A stretch of 64,000 nucleotides of DNA from Rehmannia glutinosa (lineage: Eukaryota; Streptophyta; Magnoliopsida; Lamiales; Orobanchaceae): positions 7,483,419 through 7,547,418 of the forward strand of contig CM071930.1 of assembly GCA_016081115.2 (NCBI GenBank), in the 5' to 3' direction. Below, piece after piece: positions 58,009-64,000 of this stretch (position 1 is its first letter; each line of letters starts with the position of its first letter). The notes beneath the pieces are model-generated. The model did no database searches. It saw only the letters and a list, made by a program, of their open reading frames with translations, and had not been told where the DNA came from. Made by a program: the position numbers and the translations under genes.

Positions 58009-59968
58009 GTAGCAGTCCATGAGGTTGTAGTTTTGTTCTATTGACAATCATTCAAAATTCTGCACATAAAAAGTTTTGTCAAACCAGATGATCAACATAT
58101 GAAAAAAGTCAGTTCTCTAACTAGTAAAAACCCAATCCATATTCGTTATATGATTGTGTGTGATGTCTTTACTTAACACGTACTAGTGTGTGAGTGTGTG
58201 CTGGTCCTGCGCGATATTTAAATATGGATTCTTAGCATATTTGGATGGTAATCTCATTGTATGCAAGTAAATAGCAATGGGATCATGTTATCTTCTGGTT
58301 TCAGTCATTTTATTTTGATTTTTGGAGTTTACGCATGATGCGATTTGCATATGGCCACTGTATTAATATTTTTTTAAAGACATAATTGAGTTTTATTTTT
58401 TATTTTTATTTTCATAATTTGATCTAGATTTAGTATTTCATTTCATTGCATTTCTAAGTCCGTTTTCTTTTTTCTTGGTAGTCTGATGAGTTGTTGTTTA
58501 TCTATTTTCTTTCAGATTGGTGATAACTAGACCAAATAGGATGTTTCTTCAAGGAATGCTGACTTTATCATTTGCTTTTTTTATAGGGAATTTTATCTTT
58601 TGCTTTTGTAACAATGTTAGAATATATTTCACCCAATTAAATTTGTAGTAGTTTCCCTTCAAAAATGAAAAAAACTTGTAATGGTTGATTACAACTAACA
58701 CTTGAACATAAATACCCAAACTCTATTTTCTTTGTTTAATTTCTTTTGAATGAGCATTGTGGTTATTTTATGTCAATATTTGTTACATTATTGATTGATA
58801 GTGAATGACTTGCAAATAAAAGCAACCTAAAAAGTGAAGTAAATATAAATATATGCATGACATATGAATAAAAAAAATATCCATTTTAGCGAGAAAATTA
58901 ATAAATTTATGGTTAATGTTCACAGTATATCCACTTTAGCGAGGAATTTGATAAATTTGTGGTTAATATTAGCCGCAAAATTAAAAATTTCCTCTCTGAA
59001 TTTTAGACGCGAAATTAGAAGTTTCCTCTCTAAACTTTACGAGGAATTTCAAACATACGCTGCCAAAGTAGTTTAGTGATGCTCTTATAGCAGCGAGATC
59101 CGTGACGAATTTATTTCCTCACTAAATTCGATTTGCGAAAAAATCATGAATGTTAGCAAGGAAAAATTTTGCCGCTAAATTGCAATTTTCCTGTAGTGTC
59201 TGTGTATGAAAATATTAGTTTGTACTGAGAAACCGATGGACCAGCAAGAGTGTATGCGTAGGAAAGAATGATTTATTCTCATAAAATATTATACTTTTTT
59301 TTGGATTGGGTAGGATCTAGATTTGAGTTTGGGATCTGTCTTATGGATTAAGATCTATAAGACGATCTCAATTGGAGACCTTCTCTATATATATTATTTT
59401 GAAATTATTATGTATGATAACGATTTGATCAAACTTATAAAATAACGTATTATTTAAAAACTCAAAGAGATTTTACACACAAGTAATATTAACCAATTAT
59501 AATACATCAATTGTTAACTAATTCTATTTTTTTACAACACTTGGCAAACACATCCAATTAGATACCCTCTTTTTTTCTTGATAATGTGAATGTAGTGCAA
59601 GGCCATGTTCCCTCTAGATCTAGAACATGGGTGAGTAATTGCAACCAAAGACTTTTGAGTTATTATATCATGTGATAATGATAAATAAAATAATTGTATT
59701 CCTGCAGTGGTCACATTTGCAAACTGTCTCTTTAGATTAGGAGACTTAATTTTTCATAAATAATCAATGGCACATGTTGGAGTTGGACATTAATTAAAAT
59801 TTCATATACATGGTTGACTAACAAATGCATCATTGCTTAATTATAATGCAATTCATTTGAAGGAAATCAATATATTCACCAACAAATGCCGCAGTCCTTA
59901 CTTGTTTATGCCAAAAGAGTTGCGTTGTTTCAATTCATAAGTGAAATTTGTGTCTGAGAAGATAAGAG
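58009..59968. other. Intergenic region upstream of the NLR
   Basis: No gene is seen. A CACTA-like right end (GCAATTTTCCTGTAGTG, ending 59198) follows TTTAGCGAG-type repeats at 58885-59180. A stretch at 59300-59385 resembles a degenerate MULE terminal repeat (GATCTATAAGACGATCTC). Neither has a convincing partner. Confidence 0.45.
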
Positions 59969-62560
59969 ATGGGTTCTTATGCCGCTCTGGTTTCTCTTAA
60001 ACAGACTATTAATCGCCTTCCGAACTCTCGTCATGTTTCGATTCAAGTTGCTCACAAGAAGATTAAGTCCTTAAAAAACATTGCCGAAAGATTGAATGGC
60101 AGCAACGAATCGAGGGTGAATGCTTTTGATGGACAAATCAGAGAGGCGGCATGTGAACTAGAAGACGCGCTCGAATTGCTTGTCTCAAGTCAGAACCTTT
60201 CACAACCTAAAAAAAGCCTTTATCCGTTGATATTTCCTCAAGTAAAGCAAGAGATTGATACCTTTATCCTAAGGGCCAAGGAATTGAAGAAAGTGTTCAA
60301 TGAAGAAATAGTCAACTGGTTGACTGAAAAAGACGATGTTGTTCCATCAAGAATTGAATTTGATCGAAAGAAACATAAGGTAGTTGGATTATCTTACGAC
60401 CTTGGTGAAATGATAAATAAGTTTTCAACGCAATGGTCATATAAAAGCACAACTCTCTCAATCTATGGGATGGCAGGCATTGGTAAGACTACTCTTGCTA
60501 TGGAAATTTTTCAAGATCCATTAATTTCAAGTCAGTTCGACTGTCGTGCGTGGGTCACACTAGGCCCAAAATGTGCACACAGAGAAATCATCTGTGGTAT
60601 TCTAGCTCAAATCGATCCTGATATTGATATAATGCTTATAGAAGGATCAGATGAGGAATTAGATGAGTATTTGCCCAAAAGTTTGAAAGATAGAAGATAT
60701 TTCATCGTATTGGATGATATATGGGATGTGGGTGTTATGGATGGTTTGAAAGGTTTAGTTCCGGACGACATTAATGGAAGTCGAGTCTTGCTGACAACTA
60801 GGATAAAGGATGTAGCTGACATTGGGGGTATTCATCAGTGTTATTGGATGACAGACCTCCATGATACAGAAAGTTGGTGTCTTCTTCGTGAGCTGGTGTT
60901 TGGTGAAGAATTGTGCCCTCCTCAACTTGAAAAGGCTGGAAAGAAGATAGCTGAGAAATGTGAAGGTCATCCTCTTACAATTGTCATCGTCGCCGACTTC
61001 CTGCGCAAAGCCGACAAGACCCCAGATCACTGGAATAAGGTAGCAGAAAAAGAAAATTCAGTTTTCAACGATGCATATGATAAGATGTTAGGAGTACTAT
61101 ACCCAAGCTATCAATACTTACCTCAATATTTAAAAGCATGCTTTCTTTACATGGGAGTTTTCCCTCAAAAATATGAGATCCCCCTCCCCAAGCTCTTCAT
61201 GTTGTGGACTGCCGAGGGATTTCTTGAGCGTGGCCCTGACAAAAGTACTATAGAAAGTTTACATGTGAAGTGTTTGAAAGAGCTAAGTCGTAGAAGTCTT
61301 GTTGTTGATTGCCAGTGGAAATACAATTTCCAAATTAAAACTTGCCGCCTTCATTCTGTTTTTTGGCATCTTTGTCGCAAAGAAGCTAGGAAGAACAAGT
61401 TTTTCCATGTCGTAAATAGTTACGCCGATAGTTTAGTAGAAGCTATAAAAAACCAGCACCGATTGTGCATCCACAAGAATATTTTATTCGGCATAAAAGA
61501 TGTGTATAACTCAATGGCATCCATTTCAACTGCACGTTCTCTTCTATGCACTGGTCTGCATCATCCATATCCAGTATCAATATGTTTAGGCATGAGGTTT
61601 CTCAGAGTACTAGATGCTCTTACAATCCCTTTCTACGAGTTTCCTATTGATCAAATACTAAACCTGGTTCATCTAAGGTACCTTGCCCTTACTTTTTATA
61701 ATGGAAATATTCCTTCTTCCATATCCAAACTTTGGAACCTTCAATTCTTGATTGTCCGTCGATATTTGAGCATCAAACTATACAACTCTCGGTCATATCT
61801 ACCTATAGAGATATGGGATATGAAAGAACTGAAGCATCTTCAGATCATGGGAAGCGACCTACCGGATCCTTGTGATGAGACACCTATCTTAAAAAATCTG
61901 CTAACACTTTTAGATGTGAGTGCTCGTAGTTTTACAAAAGGTGTCGTTAAAAGGATCCCAAATCTTAAGAAATTAGGAATTCGAATTGAATTGGAGCTTG
62001 ATTCTATTGAACCCTTGAGTTGCTTCCATCATATTTCAAATCTCCGTAGACTAGAATCACTTAAATGTGTCATCGTGAATCCGATTGTGGCCCCACATAT
62101 TGAGCCTCTTCCAAATTTTCCTTCAGGTCTTAAAAAATTAACTTTGAGTGGCTTAGGATATCCGTGGGAAGAGATGAGCACAATCGCATCGTTGCCAAAT
62201 CTTAAAGTGCTAAAATTACGATGCTATGCTTTTCGTGGCCCAAAGTGGGAAATATATGGTGAGGCGTTCGCGCAACTTGAGTTTCTGCTGATTGAAGACA
62301 CTGATTTGGTGCACTGGACAGTCGGAGATGGCGGCTTCCCATTTCTTGAAACAGTAAAACTTAAACACTGCTACAAATTAGAAGAGGTCCCAGAGGAATT
62401 TAGAAATTCTATTTTAACAATAAATCTGGTTGACTGCAATCCTTTAGCTGTGACATGTGCAAAGGAGATTCAAAAGAAGATGGAACAGGAAACAGGGGAT
62501 TGTTTCGCTGTTATGGTACAATATTCATGGGATGACAAGAACCCCAAGCCAGACTCCTAA
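59969..62560 (+). CDS. CC-NB-ARC-LRR disease-resistance protein (R1/late-blight-like)
   Basis: A single uninterrupted exon encodes 863 residues. A coiled-coil N-terminus with an EDVID-like ELEDAL (63-68) precedes the NB-ARC. Motifs are the P-loop GMAGIGKTT (167-175), FDCRAWVTL (190-198), kinase-2 RYFIVLDDIW (243-252), GSRVLLTTR (270-278), GHPL in the GLPL position (333-336) and CFLYMGVFPQKYEI (391-404). The MHD position reads LHS (461-463), so the Asp is Ser. About 12 irregular leucine-rich repeats follow (roughly 540-830), for example LVHLRYLALTFY and LPNLKVLKLRC. Such proteins are cytosolic immune sensors. The length and lack of introns fit the R1-like class. ATG at 59969 is the first in frame after an AT-rich leader. 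No frameshift or stop was seen. Confidence 0.93.
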   Translation: MGSYAALVSLKQTINRLPNSRHVSIQVAHKKIKSLKNIAERLNGSNESRVNAFDGQIREAACELEDALELLVSSQNLSQPKKSLYPLIFPQVKQEIDTFILRAKELKKVFNEEIVNWLTEKDDVVPSRIEFDRKKHKVVGLSYDLGEMINKFSTQWSYKSTTLSIYGMAGIGKTTLAMEIFQDPLISSQFDCRAWVTLGPKCAHREIICGILAQIDPDIDIMLIEGSDEELDEYLPKSLKDRRYFIVLDDIWDVGVMDGLKGLVPDDINGSRVLLTTRIKDVADIGGIHQCYWMTDLHDTESWCLLRELVFGEELCPPQLEKAGKKIAEKCEGHPLTIVIVADFLRKADKTPDHWNKVAEKENSVFNDAYDKMLGVLYPSYQYLPQYLKACFLYMGVFPQKYEIPLPKLFMLWTAEGFLERGPDKSTIESLHVKCLKELSRRSLVVDCQWKYNFQIKTCRLHSVFWHLCRKEARKNKFFHVVNSYADSLVEAIKNQHRLCIHKNILFGIKDVYNSMASISTARSLLCTGLHHPYPVSICLGMRFLRVLDALTIPFYEFPIDQILNLVHLRYLALTFYNGNIPSSISKLWNLQFLIVRRYLSIKLYNSRSYLPIEIWDMKELKHLQIMGSDLPDPCDETPILKNLLTLLDVSARSFTKGVVKRIPNLKKLGIRIELELDSIEPLSCFHHISNLRRLESLKCVIVNPIVAPHIEPLPNFPSGLKKLTLSGLGYPWEEMSTIASLPNLKVLKLRCYAFRGPKWEIYGEAFAQLEFLLIEDTDLVHWTVGDGGFPFLETVKLKHCYKLEEVPEEFRNSILTINLVDCNPLAVTCAKEIQKKMEQETGDCFAVMVQYSWDDKNPKPDS

Positions 62561-63148
62561 TTTGATTCAAAAGGTTAGCCATTCTGTTAATTTTAGTCAG
62601 ATTTATTTGCATACACATTGTATATCTCTTTCTTTTTCCAAATTAAACTACAAATGGTTTCCCAATAAGATGTTATTCTAGTACTATTGTAGTTTGAGGA
62701 TTCAAGTTATTGTAATTTAAGAAGAGATCTTGAGTTTGAATATGTACGAGCAATATTAGCTTAATATAATGCTGCCTTTTTTTCCAATTAAAATATAAAT
62801 GTCATTTAGAAGTTTTAATTATAATAAATTTGTTTTGCGTAATGAATTATTTAATTGCTCACTTCAGTTTTTGAGACTTCTGCTGCTTCTTTGGTCTTTA
62901 TACTTCAAATGTAGATACACAATCCTCTGGCGCGAATAAAGTTCGTTGAACAAGCCCTTTGGTAGTTGGAATTTAATGGGCATTCTCACAAAATTTGTCT
63001 GGCTTTGTAGTATCTATTACAGTTGCAACAACTGTCTTTTTTTTTTTTTTTCTTTTTCGCTATTTTGTAATAATATACTTTCTGTTATTAGTTTAAATCA
63101 TTGAAATAAAACTTTAAAATGATGACCAATAGTTAGCATTTTACTCTA
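62561..63148. other. 3' flank of the NLR
   Basis: No gene is seen. The stretch is AT-rich, with a T-run at 63036-63051. Confidence 0.5.
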
Positions 63149-63422
63149 AGAGGAAATTTAATATACCCGCCAAACTATGAGCAATTTTCTACATTAGTCC
63201 TTAAACTATTTTTTTCTATTTAATTCCTTGAACTAGTAGAAAATTTCAGCGGTCCCATCTCATCCTCCTCACCAACGGAATATTTCCGTCAGACCCGCCG
63301 ATGGGAGAAGGAGACGGGATCATAGAAATTATTGTGTAGTTCAGGGGTTAAGTAGAACAAAAATAGATTAGGGGGTAATGTAGAAAATCACGTGTAGTTC
63401 GGAGATAAATAAAATTTCCTCT
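63149..63422. mobile_element. Foldback MITE downstream of the NLR
   Basis: The ends AGAGGAAATTTAATA and ATAAAATTTCCTCT are inverted, and pairing extends inward (TTTTCTACATTAGTCCTTAA against the complement of GGGGGTAATGTAGAAAA). The centre is GC-richer. A related right half occurs at about 63640-63755. Positions 63423-63639 and 63756-64000 hold no supported gene. Confidence 0.7.
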
Positions 63423-64000
63423 AGCAATTAAATCAACTTCAAATTTTCATTTAACTCTTCCTCAATTCTTAGATTTACTAGCTCCGACTTTAATCTGTGG
63501 GTGCATCTAATTGTAAATACTTGAATTATGTGTGTCCGTAAACATGTGTGTATGCTTTTATAATATGTTATACATTCATGGATTTTGTCAAAATGGTGTC
63601 TTCTATTGTTTGTGCATCAAATAAAGATGAATGTCAGAAGATGGGACCGTAGAAACTTTCATGTAGTTCAGGATGCTAAGTAGAATAAAAAATAGTTTAG
63701 AGGTAATGTAGAATATCGCGCAATGTTTGGGAGTTTTATTAAAATTTCTCCTAATGATAATCACTATATTCCAACTTGATTTCTGCTATATATACTCTAG
63801 TTGTGTTAATGAAGTTTGTGATTCAGGTGAATTAATGGAAGTTGTTCCAGGAAAAGGGCAAATTTGGAGAATGAAAATGTGAACTTAACCTCGGAAGGAA
63901 GAAAGAAAACTTTTGTGTATGAAAGGGTATATATCAAGAGCTTTCTAGCTACCTGTTTTTAGATTTGCATTCGGTTTTGTTGTTTAAATTATCTGAAGTT

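Noticed and set aside
59300..59385. Right end of a further MULE upstream of the NLR
   Set aside because: Resembles the GAGACC terminal family, but no partner end or target duplication was found.

Overview
The window is plant nuclear DNA. It has GT-AG introns, long AT-rich spacers, Ty3/gypsy, copia and LINE retroelements, Mutator, CACTA and hAT DNA transposons, tRNA-derived SINEs and an intronless CC-NB-ARC-LRR gene. The NLR resembles the R1/late-blight group, which points to an asterid and perhaps Lamiales; that is inference only. About two thirds is transposon debris. Three host genes are recognisable: a 13-exon phytyl-ester-synthase-like acyltransferase gene (31079-42353), a small two-exon gene for a protein with two EAR-type LxLxL motifs (47460-48584), and the NLR (59969-62560).

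Layout. 1-3079: minus-strand Tat-lineage Ty3/gypsy fragment (RT-RNase H, second RNase H, integrase). 3080-7847: minus-strand Del/Tekay-like Ty3/gypsy remnant with both LTRs, PBS and PPT but almost no internal coding sequence except integrase. 8160-8265: sliver of caulimovirid-like RNase H. 8266-12476: copia gag pseudogene with PBS and LTR, followed by an inverted partial copy of the same LTR, making a roughly 1 kb-armed palindrome. 12480-15960: decayed Athila-type pol. 15981-20315: an Athila gag-plus-LTR piece lacking pol, with a 76-bp inverted duplication in gag.

21287-30917: a 9.6-kb Mutator-like element (MULE) with GAGACCG-type terminal inverted repeats. It carries a FAR1-type transposase gene (+) and a convergent Ulp1-type cysteine peptidase gene (-), both decayed. 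Its introns and intergenic DNA are filled with the palindromic 15-mer AAAAGTGATACTTTT, and the transposase gene has a tandem series of 93-nt phase-1 mini-exons. This is the most unusual structure in the window.

31079-42353: the acyltransferase gene. All 13 exons keep consistent splice phase. A 582-bp hAT-type MITE with an 8-bp target duplication sits inside exon 10, and the hydrolase-domain histidine is replaced by aspartate. Its introns hold a CACTA derivative, two SINEs and a small MULE.

43030-45215: compound microsatellite and a LINE fragment. 47460-48584: EAR-motif gene with a foldback MITE in its intron. 51626-52684: complete nonautonomous CACTA element. 53640-56110: truncated mudrA-type transposase whose 5'-UTR intron is an array of CACGATAT palindromes. 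56117-57568: CACTA-like insertion. 59969-62560: NLR. 62561-64000: no gene; one foldback MITE and part of a second.
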